Below are positions 9,238 through 16,835 of a stretch of 60,904 bases of DNA, in pieces. Position 1 is the first letter of the stretch, and every line of letters starts with the position of its first letter. A model generated the notes under the pieces. That model searched no databases and was not told where the DNA came from. It saw only the letters and a program-made list of their open reading frames with translations. A program made the translations under genes and the position numbers. The stretch comes from UBA4717 sp045536775. GTDB taxonomy: Bacteria > Bacillota > Clostridia > Oscillospirales > CAG-272. The stretch is taken from positions 1 through 60,904 of the forward strand of contig JAZSOD010000093.1 in assembly GCA_045536775.1 (NCBI GenBank). Reading direction: 5' to 3'.

Positions 9238-10101
9238 ATGAGTACGAGAAAAGCCGTAATTATGATGTCGCTGTGCTCGGTAATGTGGAGTATAGCGGGC
9301 GTTATCTTCAAATATATTGACTGTAACCCATTCGTTATTGCGGGAATAAGAAGCTTCATTGCATCAATGACGGTGCTTGTTTATATGATAATAACAAAGC
9401 AGCGCTTTATGATAACCAGAAGAACGGTCCTTAACGCAGTTTTTCTCGCGGCGGTGTTTTTCTGCTTCGTTGGCTCAAACAAGCTTACGAGCGCCGCAAA
9501 TGCGATAGTTTTGCAGTACACGGCACCCGTGTTCGTGCTTCTTTACCAGCTCGTTTTCAAGAGAATGAAGCCTCATATTCACGATATTATATGCGTTGTA
9601 CTGACCTTTTTCGGAATTGCGCTGTTTTTCGGAGACAGTATAGGAGAGGGCAGACTTATCGGAGATATAGTCGCTATTGCCTCGGGCTTTTTCTTCGGAG
9701 GAATGATGATAGCGATAGGCGAGTCTGACCCGTGTGAGAGTATAAACGGAGTATTCCAAGGACAGCTCCTCACCGCGCTTATCGGAATCCCCTTCGTATT
9801 CTTTACCGAAAACACCTTCACACCAACAACAGTCGGCTTGTTTCTCGTGCTCGGCATACTCCAGCTCGGTATTCCGTACACCGTGGTAGCAATAGCGGGG
9901 CCTCATTGTCCGCCTCTTGCAAGCTCACTCGTAACGGTTTTCGAGCCGCTTCTGAATCCTGTGTGGGTGGCACTTATATACCACGAGGTTCCGGGAGTGT
10001 GGGCGCTTGTGGGCGGAGTGATAGTTATTGCAAACGTACTCACTTGGTGCATTATGAGGGACAAGAGAGAAGAAAAGCAGAAAATGAAACAGCAGGCGTG
10101 A
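9238..10101 (+). CDS. EamA-family (DMT superfamily) transporter
   Basis: Inner-membrane transporter of the drug/metabolite superfamily. About ten hydrophobic helices in two EamA repeats are visible: the first half has SVMWSIAGVIFKYI and LTSAANAIVLQYTAP, the second has FGGMMIAIGE and GPHCPPLASSLVTVFEPLLNPVWV. The substrate cannot be read from sequence; amino-acid or metabolite efflux is typical of the family. The ATG at 9238 is preferred (287 residues) because GGAGG lies 5 bases upstream. The earlier ATG at 9226 overlaps that site. The gene has its own consensus promoter and ends in a terminator hairpin that covers the stop codon. Confidence 0.9.
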   Translation: MSTRKAVIMMSLCSVMWSIAGVIFKYIDCNPFVIAGIRSFIASMTVLVYMIITKQRFMITRRTVLNAVFLAAVFFCFVGSNKLTSAANAIVLQYTAPVFVLLYQLVFKRMKPHIHDIICVVLTFFGIALFFGDSIGEGRLIGDIVAIASGFFFGGMMIAIGESDPCESINGVFQGQLLTALIGIPFVFFTENTFTPTTVGLFLVLGILQLGIPYTVVAIAGPHCPPLASSLVTVFEPLLNPVWVALIYHEVPGVWALVGGVIVIANVLTWCIMRDKREEKQKMKQQA

Positions 10102-10115
10102 GCCTGCTGTTCTTT
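10090..10115 (+). terminator. Intrinsic terminator overlapping the eamA stop
   Basis: 8-bp stem CAGCAGGC/GCCTGCTG with loop GTGA (10090-10109), then TTCTTTGTT. The stem overlaps the last codons of the EamA gene. Confidence 0.75.
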
Positions 10116-10116
10116 G

Positions 10117-10716
10117 TTATGACATTTTGAGAGCATCGGAGAACTCGTTAAGTCCGATGAGAACATTGTTCGGGTCAAGTCCCGAGGTGATTTCCCATAC
10201 GCCGCTCCTGTTCTCGGCAACCTCCACCACAAATACCGTGGAAGCGGTTTTGTTGTCGGCTCTTGACAAGAGCTCTGCAAGTATCTCTCCCGACTTCTTG
10301 TAAAGGAAAGTATTGAAGTCCTCAAGGCTCGTGTCCTCGGGAATGTTCGCAAGAGCCATTATGGTCTCGTCTGCCCACTCTGACATAAGAAGCGAGAAAT
10401 CTGTGTTCGATACTTTAACCTTTACCTTGCCTGTCCTGTTGTTACTGTTTGGATTGTCTATCGTTGACGATACTATTTCATAGTCAAGGTTTTTGTAGAG
10501 AAGAGTGAGGTCAAAGGAATTGAACATTGCAAACTCCTCGGAGTCCTCCTTGTACGAACTAAGAAGAAAATCCTTAAGCTCGTCTGCATCGGAGGTCTTT
10601 AGGTTTTCAAGTAAATCTGTAACGGCGCTTGCGGGTGCATCGTCCTTTTTGCCGCAGCCCGTAACGAGTGAGAGCACGGTGATGAGTGTAAGTATGAGTA
10701 CTAAAGTCTTTTTCAT
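10117..10716 (-). CDS. Hypothetical lipoprotein
   Basis: 199-residue predicted lipoprotein: MKKTLVLILTLITVLSL signal, lipobox VTGC with the modified cysteine at about residue 21, then a soluble domain. The pattern of short helices and strands (LLENLKTSDADELKDFLL..., later KVKVKVSNTDFSLLM and VFVVEVAENRSGVWEI) resembles NTF2-like or DUF4878-type secreted domains, but I cannot assign a family. It is monocistronic, driven by a perfect consensus promoter. It lies directly beside the end of the phage-derived operon and faces the same way as that operon, but is host-like. Confidence 0.82.
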   Translation of the reverse strand: MKKTLVLILTLITVLSLVTGCGKKDDAPASAVTDLLENLKTSDADELKDFLLSSYKEDSEEFAMFNSFDLTLLYKNLDYEIVSSTIDNPNSNNRTGKVKVKVSNTDFSLLMSEWADETIMALANIPEDTSLEDFNTFLYKKSGEILAELLSRADNKTASTVFVVEVAENRSGVWEITSGLDPNNVLIGLNEFSDALKMS

Positions 10717-10754
10717 TGAATTGATCCTTTCGGGTAAAAATAAGCTTCAATGCA

Positions 10755-10783
10755 ATTATACCTTTTTTTCTCACCCTTGTCAA
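10755..10783 (-). promoter_or_regulatory. Consensus sigma-A promoter of the lipoprotein gene
   Basis: Minus strand TTGACA (10778-10783), 17 bases, TATAAT (10755-10760). It starts 15 bases from the holin stop codon, which fixes the left edge of the phage block to within about 15 bases. Confidence 0.9.
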
Positions 10784-10798
10784 CCGAAAAAGCAAATT

Positions 10799-11134
10799 TC
10801 AGGCGGATGTTTTTGTCCCCTCGAAAGCATTATTAAACTCAGCGACCGCCGCCTCGATAAGCATCTTTATCTCAAGCTCTGTAATGGTAATACCCTTGAG
10901 CGCGAGCATTTCACTTGCCGACTCTACGACCTCATTGTACTTGTCCTCGCCGTGAAGGTCCTTGTAGAGCTGCTCGACCGCCTTTACACAGGTGGAGACA
11001 ACGTCCTTCTTCGTCTTGTCGTTTATGTACTTAGTATAAAGCGACTTGATCCACAGACCGATATAGCCTGCAAACGCAGTCAGAAGCGTGTAAATAATAG
11101 TAGTGCCGTATTCGTTTATAAACTCGATAAACAT
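10799..11134 (-). CDS. Phage holin, LL-H-like family
   Basis: Probable holin, which would permeabilise the membrane so the endopeptidase can reach the wall. The 111-residue protein has one N-terminal transmembrane helix (TIIYTLLTAFAGYIGLWI, about residues 10-27) and then a charged helical tail (DVVSTCVKAVEQLYKDLHG...LALKGITITELEIKMLIEAAV) typical of the LL-H holin family. The start at 11134 has AAAGGAG upstream; an upstream open extension runs into a repeat element and is not coding. It is the last gene of the phage operon. A 254-bp gap containing a host-type repeat separates it from the endopeptidase gene. Confidence 0.85.
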   Translation of the reverse strand: MFIEFINEYGTTIIYTLLTAFAGYIGLWIKSLYTKYINDKTKKDVVSTCVKAVEQLYKDLHGEDKYNEVVESASEMLALKGITITELEIKMLIEAAVAEFNNAFEGTKTSA

Positions 11135-11164
11135 ATTTTTTCTCCTTTTATGAAATCGTTTTAA

Positions 11165-11393
11165 CAAGGCGCGCTTGGCGGTAGTGGGCCCCGAGCAGAG
11201 CGCCGCGGTCAGGGCACCCCGACAGGCAATACGCGCGTGAAGCAGAGTGATAATTATAATCTCAACCCATACCCTATAGTCTAATAACATTCAGTGAGTG
11301 GACTAATAACATCTACGTTGCGCAAAGACTAAGTCTTTGCGCTTCTTAAAGCTTTTTGCCGAGGCTTTTTCTCGAAAAAGCCGGAAAATCAAT
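11165..11393 (+). repeat. Composite dispersed repeat (A-G-B type), copy 1
   Basis: Contains in order a GC-rich block (CTTGGCGGTAGTGGGCCCC ... GCGCGTGAAG), the AACCCATACCCT block, the perfect palindrome GCGCAAAGACT-A-AGTCTTTGCGC (11320-11342), and a hairpin of the type TTTTTGCCG...CTCGAAAAAG (about 11350-11385). Similar order recurs at 30012-30228 and, inverted, at 60470-60680. This copy lies inside the phage operon, between holin and endopeptidase. Confidence 0.85.
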
Positions 11394-12075
11394 CTCTCAT
11401 AGCTTCGCCAAGCTTGCGCCACAGATCGTCTGCAAATTTGTATTCGTCAAGATAACTTACCGTGTGAGGAAGAAAGCCGCAGCGCCTGATAACGCCAGCA
11501 CGGTCGGTCTTGCCTTCACGTTTGCGTATTGCCACCGAGAGCTTGCGCCAGAGGTCTGCCGCCCACGCATACTTGTTCAGATATGCCCGCGTCCCCTGCG
11601 TAAAGCCGCAGATGTTACAAACGTCGTCGGAATAGTACTCCTTCTCGCTTATCTCGCAGATAGCGTTCGGGAGATTCAAGTACGCTGCCGCGTCGGACGA
11701 GTTCATATTTCTCGGACGCACCTCGAAATGTAAGTGCTTGCCCGTAGAGAAGCCCGTGCTTCCCATAATGCCAATAACGTCGCCCGCCTTGACGCGCTGA
11801 CCTGCCGACACCTTGCGCTCGGCAAGGTGACAGTAGTAGATAGTGTTGCCGTCAAGACCCGTCACAGCAACATAGTTGCCCCACTGCCAGGTCGGATTTG
11901 ATTTATCGGTCACCATCTGAGACCAAAGCACGTACCCGTCCGAAACGCTTACCACCTCGTCGGAGTGCTTGCCAACGAGATCAAGACCCGGATGAAATTC
12001 GGACTTACCGAACAGCACGCGGTAACCGTACCTTGACGTAATATGTATATTGCCACATTTAATTGGAAGTATCAC
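11389..12075 (-). CDS. Phage M23 endopeptidase with two C-terminal repeats (endolysin)
   Basis: Zinc metallopeptidase of the LytM/M23 family that cuts peptidoglycan cross-bridges, the likely lysin of this element. Zinc ligands are H28 and D32 in FHPGLDL and H116 in KHLHFEV; H114 completes the HLH motif. Residues 151-184 and 193-226 are two divergent copies of one unit, pattern CGF(x)4-T-x2-YL(x)2-Y-x2-A-x-DLWRKL-x2-A, likely a wall-binding module. The start is GTG, overlapping the previous stop by 4 bases (GTGA). I see no signal peptide, so export depends on the holin. Confidence 0.92.
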   Translation of the reverse strand: MILPIKCGNIHITSRYGYRVLFGKSEFHPGLDLVGKHSDEVVSVSDGYVLWSQMVTDKSNPTWQWGNYVAVTGLDGNTIYYCHLAERKVSAGQRVKAGDVIGIMGSTGFSTGKHLHFEVRPRNMNSSDAAAYLNLPNAICEISEKEYYSDDVCNICGFTQGTRAYLNKYAWAADLWRKLSVAIRKREGKTDRAGVIRRCGFLPHTVSYLDEYKFADDLWRKLGEAMRD

Positions 12076-12311
12076 TTTTCTCTCTCCCTTCCGTCGTGAA
12101 ACGATTCGAGCACCGTAACGCGATGCTCAAGCCTGTCTAACTGCTCTCCGTGTGCCTTTATGCGCTCTTTACTTGCCTTCATATTATCATTTAACCCGTC
12201 TATTGAGCAGTTGAGCTTAGTAATGCTCGTGTTAAGCTTGATTATGGGTGTAGCAACTGTAATACCGAATCCAACAAGCGCAACAATGCCGAGGAAAATT
12301 TCCCATGTCAC
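12072..12311 (-). CDS. Phage small membrane protein with coiled coil (XhlA/Bdr-like)
   Basis: 79 residues: one N-terminal transmembrane helix (EIFLGIVALVGFGITVATPII) and then a heptad-rich coiled coil (SITKLNCSIDGLNDNMKASKERIKAHGEQLDRLEHRV). This architecture matches XhlA/BhlA-type haemolysin or holin accessory proteins encoded next to lysins. The GTG start has an almost perfect Shine-Dalgarno (AAGGAGGTGA) 4 bases upstream, the strongest in the operon. Function is inferred from architecture and position only. Confidence 0.75.
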   Translation of the reverse strand: MTWEIFLGIVALVGFGITVATPIIKLNTSITKLNCSIDGLNDNMKASKERIKAHGEQLDRLEHRVTVLESFHDGREREK

Positions 12312-12323
12312 GCCCTCACCTCC

Positions 12324-12515
12324 TTAACTCAGCGTAACGCCGTATTTGGCGAGTATGGAGACCACCTTGTCGGTGACTATCTTCTTAAACTGACCGGGTG
12401 GGAGCTTTGCAAGCTCGGAAATAAGTATTTCCATATCGGTAGCCTTTTCGGCTTTTTCTTTTACCGCCTTGTTGAAAGCTATGACTCTGTTTCGGAGTTC
12501 ATTGTTCTTCATCAC
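12324..12515 (-). CDS. Small phage protein, unknown
   Basis: 63-residue, mostly helical, basic protein (NNELRNRVIAFNKAVKEKAEKATDMEILISELAKL...). No recognised family. The ATG overlaps the previous stop (ATGA), so it is translationally coupled to the tail-type protein before it. Similar small proteins often sit between fibre and lysis genes in Clostridial prophages, but that is context, not evidence of function. Confidence 0.65.
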   Translation of the reverse strand: MMKNNELRNRVIAFNKAVKEKAEKATDMEILISELAKLPPGQFKKIVTDKVVSILAKYGVTLS

Positions 12516-12841
12516 TCAGTCACTCCCTCTAAAATCATGTCAAGAGCTTCGCCGAGCTCGTCCACTTCGCCCTCAAGAGCCGTGATGCGCTCGTCTGCAG
12601 TAGGTGTCGGCTCAAGAATTTCGGGAGCTTTTGCCTCTACCCATTCACCGTGTATCTTACCGTCACGCTCAACGTATTTCTTTTCGTAATACTTGTCCGT
12701 GTCGGGATAGTCTGTTTCGACAATTTCAAGATACCCCTCGGCTTTGTACTGTTCGGGGCGAGGATTGTATAACTTGTAACCGCCCAATACCATCGGATTT
12801 GGAGCAATTACAAATTTTCCGTCAATAATTTTTCCGTACAT
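12512..12841 (-). CDS. Phage tail-associated protein, XkdX/XkdW-neighbour type
   Basis: 109 residues. The N terminus (MYGKIIDGKFVIAPNPM) and the middle (LYNPRPEQYKAEGYLEIVETDYP) resemble small proteins that follow tail-fibre genes in Firmicutes prophages. The C terminus (ADERITALEGEVDELGEAL) is a short coiled coil. A role in fibre assembly or attachment is plausible from position, but no catalytic or binding motif is visible. It is preceded by an AAAGGAAAAG site. Confidence 0.65.
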   Translation of the reverse strand: MYGKIIDGKFVIAPNPMVLGGYKLYNPRPEQYKAEGYLEIVETDYPDTDKYYEKKYVERDGKIHGEWVEAKAPEILEPTPTADERITALEGEVDELGEALDMILEGVTE

Positions 12842-12854
12842 GATCTTTTCCTTT

Positions 12855-13385
12855 CTACGATATAAGTGTTATTGAAACGTTGTTATATTCTACAATGTTT
12901 GATCCATCTTCAGGGAGGTTTTGAAAACTGATAACTATCCACGCAGTGTTTTCTCCCGTTGTAAAAACTCGGGCCTTTAAGTCTTCGTTTATCTTGCCGC
13001 CGGTTATGAACCTTAACAGGTTACCGACCGTATCAAATTCGGTAATAAAAACGGTTGACTTGGTCTTTTCCATAAGTCCGTCAAAACCTACTGCATAAGA
13101 AGTATCAGGTGATGATTTCAAATCAAAGCCAACACCATAAGAGCATTGATTCTCTATAGTGGAAAATGAAAACCCGTTTTTATTTTTTTCAAAGCTTAAT
13201 ACATTATTTGGATTATACCAATTGGAATAAGCATAGCCAAGTATAATCCCCTTGCCTGTAAAGCTTCTCTTTGAGGTGTTTGACTGTGCCCCAAAGTTAA
13301 CAACCTCTCTGTTCCCGATGTTAAGTAGATTGGTATTAGCGTTTTTATCCTGAGCGAGTAATATGCTGAAAAACTGTTTGTTCAC
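12855..13385 (-). CDS. Putative receptor-binding or tail-fibre protein, AT-rich
   Basis: 176 residues, rich in Ser, Asn, Gly, Phe and Tyr with alternating strand-like segments, suggesting a beta-sandwich of the kind seen in carbohydrate-binding or adhesin tips. No family is recognised. GTG at 13385 is chosen because AAAGGAG lies 8 bases upstream and the GTGA overlap couples it to the preceding gene; an ATG 24 bases earlier lies on the SD. Base composition is clearly more AT-rich than its neighbours, as expected for a frequently exchanged host-recognition gene. Confidence 0.6.
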   Translation of the reverse strand: MNKQFFSILLAQDKNANTNLLNIGNREVVNFGAQSNTSKRSFTGKGIILGYAYSNWYNPNNVLSFEKNKNGFSFSTIENQCSYGVGFDLKSSPDTSYAVGFDGLMEKTKSTVFITEFDTVGNLLRFITGGKINEDLKARVFTTGENTAWIVISFQNLPEDGSNIVEYNNVSITLIS

Positions 13386-13738
13386 GCGCCCAGCTCCTTT
13401 GCTACCCATACGCCAAGTATCTTATCGTTGAACGGAATAAATGACATGTAATACGTGTATCCGGCGTTAAAGCTGGGCTCGGCTACTGCCCATTCAACAC
13501 TTGCAGGGATGCTCACGCTTATATTTTCACCGGCGGTAAAGCAGACCGACCAGACCTCCGAGAGCTCGCTGTCACCTTTAGCAAACTCGGTAATAGCAAG
13601 ACTTGAAACCGGGGATGAAAATCTGTACTCGGTGTTGCTTGAAAGGGTTAATTCTGCTTCGGAGGAATCCGAGACAATAACCGCACAGGCAGAGTCTTTT
13701 ATTTTGCTTCTTAAAAGAGCATATAATTTCAAATCCAT
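13382..13738 (-). CDS. Phage structural protein, unknown (tail region)
   Basis: 118 residues. It starts MDLKLYALLRSKI and ends with strands such as VEWAVAEPSFNAGYTYYMSFIPF and GVWVAKEL. The first helix followed by a beta-rich body is common in small tail or fibre-base proteins of Firmicutes phages. No family is assigned. AAAGGAAA lies before the ATG at 13738; longer upstream reading belongs to the end of the preceding gene. It lies between the propeller-like tail protein and the AT-rich fibre-like protein. Confidence 0.6.
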   Translation of the reverse strand: MDLKLYALLRSKIKDSACAVIVSDSSEAELTLSSNTEYRFSSPVSSLAITEFAKGDSELSEVWSVCFTAGENISVSIPASVEWAVAEPSFNAGYTYYMSFIPFNDKILGVWVAKELGA

Positions 13739-13766
13739 TTTGTTTCCTTTCTTCTGTATAAACAGA

Positions 13767-15614
13767 TCAGTTGTAGTTTTCGTGGGTAACGAACTCACGA
13801 GAAAGTGAAAGCAGGTCAAACTTACCCGAATGAGAAATTATTTTAACCTGCATATAATTTGCTCGCACGGGAACAAGAGGTATCTCGCTTACGCATACAC
13901 CGTCTTTGTTTCGTATACACCCTGCGAAAATATATGGCTTGCCGTCAAATGAAACGTAAACGTCTGTGACGGTCTGCGGCTCGGTGCAGGTACCTATAAT
14001 AAGCCTTGAAAACGTCTTTTTCTGGTGCGTGTTCTCATAAAACGGCGCAAATATTATCTGAGTGTTTCCCGGATAGTGAGCGGTATCCCACGAAACGCTT
14101 TCGTTTTCGGTCACTATTCTGAATATTGCAACGTCTGAATAGTACTTACCCAGGGCAAAAAGTGACGAGCCGCAGCGGGCGAAGGAATATATACCACCGT
14201 TTACAGCAGACCAAAGCTTCGTGCTCGTATCGTAAACATACGTGTTTTTGCTATCGGAAATATAGTATCTCGTTCCGTCGCTTCCGCCCACCGTGTTTCT
14301 ACATTCAAGACCGATATCGGAATTTATTCTGATGGGTGTCGTACCCTTGTAGCACATAATTCCGCAGTTTGATACGTAATAAAGCGAGTCTGCAACGAGA
14401 GCAATGCTGTCCGTATTTTCGGGTGACACGGATGCGGCAGGAGTGATACTTAGCTTATAACCGTCATATACCTTGAGCACCTTGATGATTGAGCTTTCGG
14501 TGAAAAACACGGGCACTCCTCCGAAATCGGCGCAGGCAATGATATTCTCTGCGATACCCGTGTCAATAGTAATCGTTCTATCGGAGAGCCCCTCTATCTT
14601 TGACCACACGCACGGATCGTTTTCGGCACAAGCATAAATGGTTTTTCCGTAAGCACCCCAAAGACGGTTACCCACCCTCGTTACACAGGTAAGCGTTGGA
14701 ATAAAGCGCTTTATCATCATAACTTCTGATTGCTGATAACCGTTAAGGGTTACGCCTGATGTATTTTTTACCGTAATATAGTTATTTCCGATACCGGTAA
14801 CAACAGTACCCTCGGATAATCCCTTTGCAACGTCTTCCGGCATAGAGGAATTTATCGCAACGCCTGTAACCGTAACTACATCTCCGATCTTGAGCCCTTT
14901 AAAGTTTTGGGCATAGGCATTGGAACCTTTAAGAAATATGAACCTTATGTTTTCATCATTGTCAATACATTCCATTTTATATTGTGCGCTTGAGGTTTCT
15001 TTCCAATAGTATTCGGTATCAAGGTCGCCAAACTCCTCGAATTTAAGACGGTATCTTTTGAAAATATCGGGATATTCCAATTTTACCCACTCGCCGTTCG
15101 TGTAAATGAACATGGCTGCAAATCCAATGTCATAATAGATATCGCCCTCGTTTGCGACTTTGGGCTCATCGTCTGAAACAGCAATAATATCTACCACATT
15201 CTCAAAATGCTCGTTGGTCTCGCATTCATACAGTTTGTTATTGTATGGCCTGTAGACAATTGTGCTTTTGCGGTAATACTTTTTGTCGGGAAAGATAGCG
15301 ACATAGTCGCCCAGAACACAATGCACCTTCTTGCCCTCGTCAAGCTTACCTTTGACGGTGTTGTCATACACGAAGCTTCCGTTTGCAGAATAGAAGAGCT
15401 TATTGTTGTATCCGATAGAGGCGTTCGGATCTCTGTCAAGCGTGCGTTCTATAAGGTAAGGACGCGCGCTTGAAATTACGGGATAGCTTTCCGTACTGAC
15501 ATTATAAGCTTCCGAAATATCCCCATCACATGCGGCGGGGGATGTATAGATGCCTTTGAAATCGCGCACCGTGTTAACGGTGCGCTTTTCTGTAAAATTA
15601 CTTTTTGCTTTCAT
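13767..15614 (-). CDS. Beta-propeller-like phage tail protein (podoviral nozzle/stabilisation type)
   Basis: 615 residues. The N terminus (VRDFKGIYTSP...GDISEAYNVSTESYPVISSARP) is the opening seen in podoviral tail-hub or DNA-stabilisation proteins. The body contains many repeated strand pairs such as RVGNRLWGAYGKTIYACAE, VPVFFTESSIIKVLKVY, DSLYYVSNCGIMCYKGTTPIRI and YYISDSKNTYVYDTSTKLWSA, spaced like propeller blades. There is no coiled-coil tape measure in the locus, so this is the best candidate for the distal tail tube or nozzle of a short tail. The start at 15614 has GAGGAGG upstream and lies inside the end of the small gene before it. Confidence 0.65.
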   Translation of the reverse strand: MKAKSNFTEKRTVNTVRDFKGIYTSPAACDGDISEAYNVSTESYPVISSARPYLIERTLDRDPNASIGYNNKLFYSANGSFVYDNTVKGKLDEGKKVHCVLGDYVAIFPDKKYYRKSTIVYRPYNNKLYECETNEHFENVVDIIAVSDDEPKVANEGDIYYDIGFAAMFIYTNGEWVKLEYPDIFKRYRLKFEEFGDLDTEYYWKETSSAQYKMECIDNDENIRFIFLKGSNAYAQNFKGLKIGDVVTVTGVAINSSMPEDVAKGLSEGTVVTGIGNNYITVKNTSGVTLNGYQQSEVMMIKRFIPTLTCVTRVGNRLWGAYGKTIYACAENDPCVWSKIEGLSDRTITIDTGIAENIIACADFGGVPVFFTESSIIKVLKVYDGYKLSITPAASVSPENTDSIALVADSLYYVSNCGIMCYKGTTPIRINSDIGLECRNTVGGSDGTRYYISDSKNTYVYDTSTKLWSAVNGGIYSFARCGSSLFALGKYYSDVAIFRIVTENESVSWDTAHYPGNTQIIFAPFYENTHQKKTFSRLIIGTCTEPQTVTDVYVSFDGKPYIFAGCIRNKDGVCVSEIPLVPVRANYMQVKIISHSGKFDLLSLSREFVTHENYN

Positions 15615-15729
15615 TGTACTTAGCCTCCTCGAGAGCCTCGAGCCTGAGGTCAAGCGCTTCAAGCTTGATTTTTATTTCAGTGTAAATCGAGTCGAGATCA
15701 ACGGACTTGCCGTTATTTTTCTTTACCAT
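15598..15729 (-). CDS. 43-residue phage coiled-coil peptide
   Basis: Short reading frame beginning MVKKNNGKSVDLDSIY and continuing as a heptad-like helix (IKIKLEALDLRLEALEEAKY). Support: AAGGAG 9 bases before its ATG, a 7-base overlap with the preceding connector gene, and the SD of the propeller gene embedded in its last codons, so the three genes form a translationally coupled chain. It may be a small chaperone or linker; function is unknown. Confidence 0.7.
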   Translation of the reverse strand: MVKKNNGKSVDLDSIYTEIKIKLEALDLRLEALEEAKYNESKK

Positions 15730-16115
15730 ATTCGGAAGCTCCTTTCATCAGACTTTTCGGGCTTTGTGATGGGTGAGTAGTCGGGCTTTGTCCCGGTGTC
15801 ATCCTCGGGCATATTATCTGATTCGGTATTCTTTCGTACGAGCTCGGAGTAAGCGCTTTCAAATGCTGCTCTTGAGTTTTCGTATCTTCCGTATTCTCCG
15901 TTCAAGAGGTCTATAACCGAAAAAAGAAACAGCTCGTACACTGCAAAATTATTCTCATCAAGCGCAAGCTTGTTTTCATTATACACAGGCTTGGTATCGC
16001 CGAGAATATCCGTTCGTATCCTCATATCCAGCGATTTGAGATAATCGCCTAAGTAACTGCCGTAAGGATTCGGGCGGAGAGTGCTTACCTTGTCAAGAAT
16101 ATAAGAAGCTGTCAT
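15723..16115 (-). CDS. Head-tail connector/adaptor protein
   Basis: 130 residues. The pattern VSTLRPNPYG...DMRIRTDILG...FAVYELFLFSVIDLLNGEYGRYENSRAAFESAYSEL is typical of helical adaptor proteins that bind the portal ring in Firmicutes phages. The C-terminal ~35 residues are a Pro/Asp-rich disordered tail. Its position between capsid and tail-nozzle genes fits a gp11/adaptor role in a short-tailed particle. The ATG shares one base with the previous stop (TAATG). Confidence 0.75.
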   Translation of the reverse strand: MTASYILDKVSTLRPNPYGSYLGDYLKSLDMRIRTDILGDTKPVYNENKLALDENNFAVYELFLFSVIDLLNGEYGRYENSRAAFESAYSELVRKNTESDNMPEDDTGTKPDYSPITKPEKSDERSFRIW

Positions 16116-16300
16116 TAGATGCGGGACCAGCCTTCGGGGAATTTAACAAAAACCGAGGTTTTTGAAATGGCATCAGAGCCTGTGGGGGCATCCGTCGGCA
16201 GTAAAGATGCCTCGCTGTCCGAATCAAGAATATAGTGGCGGATAGAACCCGTTGCACCCTTTGAATTTTTTGTTTTTTCAAAGCTCGTTTCGATAATCAT
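16115..16300 (-). CDS. Small phage protein, unknown
   Basis: 61 residues (MIIETSFEKTKNSKG...ISKTSVFVKFPEGWSRI). AAGGAAAGG precedes the ATG. The last base of its stop codon is the first base of the connector gene start. No family is recognised. An overlapping frame on the same strand (16093-16281) lacks a ribosome binding site and is not favoured. Confidence 0.65.
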   Translation of the reverse strand: MIIETSFEKTKNSKGATGSIRHYILDSDSEASLLPTDAPTGSDAISKTSVFVKFPEGWSRI

Positions 16301-16327
16301 ATAACCTTTCCTTTCTCGCCAAGAGAA

Positions 16328-16702
16328 TCAGCAATAGCGCTCCATTTTGCCGTCACGCGAGAGAAAGCCTGCGTTTACCTTAGCGACGTTGTCTTCAGAC
16401 TGAGCGATGACTTCGGCAAAGCGGCGCTTGATTTTAACGGGAACACCGCGCTTGACTCTGCACATATATCCGTTGATGCCGACTAAAACGTCGTCCTTGT
16501 ACTTGTCGCCGTCCTTGAAAAGACGGATCTCAACGTATTCGCTTTCACGCTTGGTGATATCCTTGATTCTCGGTGCAGCCGTTTTCTTTTCGGAAACGCC
16601 GTCAAGCCTTGCGAGCTTTTCCTCGTATTCCTTTGCAAGTGCTTCAAGTCTTTTTGTAAGTGATTCCTTCTTGGTGGGGTTTTTAGATGTTGTTTGATTC
16701 AT
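16328..16702 (-). CDS. Phage head-region protein, unknown
   Basis: 124 residues. N-terminal helical, Lys/Glu-rich segment (SLTKRLEALAKEYEEKLARL), then a small beta domain (VEIRLFKDGDKYKDDVLVGINGYMCRVKRGVPVKIKRRFAEVI). The latter pattern recurs in small proteins encoded just after capsid genes in Clostridial prophages. It could be a minor head or decoration protein. A multi-hairpin, 133-bp gap separates it from the capsid gene. Confidence 0.65.
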   Translation of the reverse strand: MNQTTSKNPTKKESLTKRLEALAKEYEEKLARLDGVSEKKTAAPRIKDITKRESEYVEIRLFKDGDKYKDDVLVGINGYMCRVKRGVPVKIKRRFAEVIAQSEDNVAKVNAGFLSRDGKMERYC

Positions 16703-16790
16703 ATTTATCCTCCGTTTAGCCGCATTAGCGGCAGAAATGTTGTTTGTGATTATGATTTATCTGCCGCCAAAGACGGCTTAACTGAGAAAG

Positions 16791-16815
16791 ATAAGGTGGG
16801 GAGTCCACCTTATCC
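16791..16815 (-). terminator. Strong hairpin after the capsid gene
   Basis: 10-bp stem GATAAGGTGG/CCACCTTATC with a 5-base loop, followed on the minus strand by TTTCTC. It sits 20 bases after the capsid stop. Two smaller hairpins of the type GCCGC-loop-GCGGC follow (about 16718-16780). Likely a partial terminator or mRNA stabiliser that raises capsid mRNA over downstream genes. Confidence 0.6.
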
Positions 16816-16835
16816 TATTGCGGCTTCGGTCAGAC

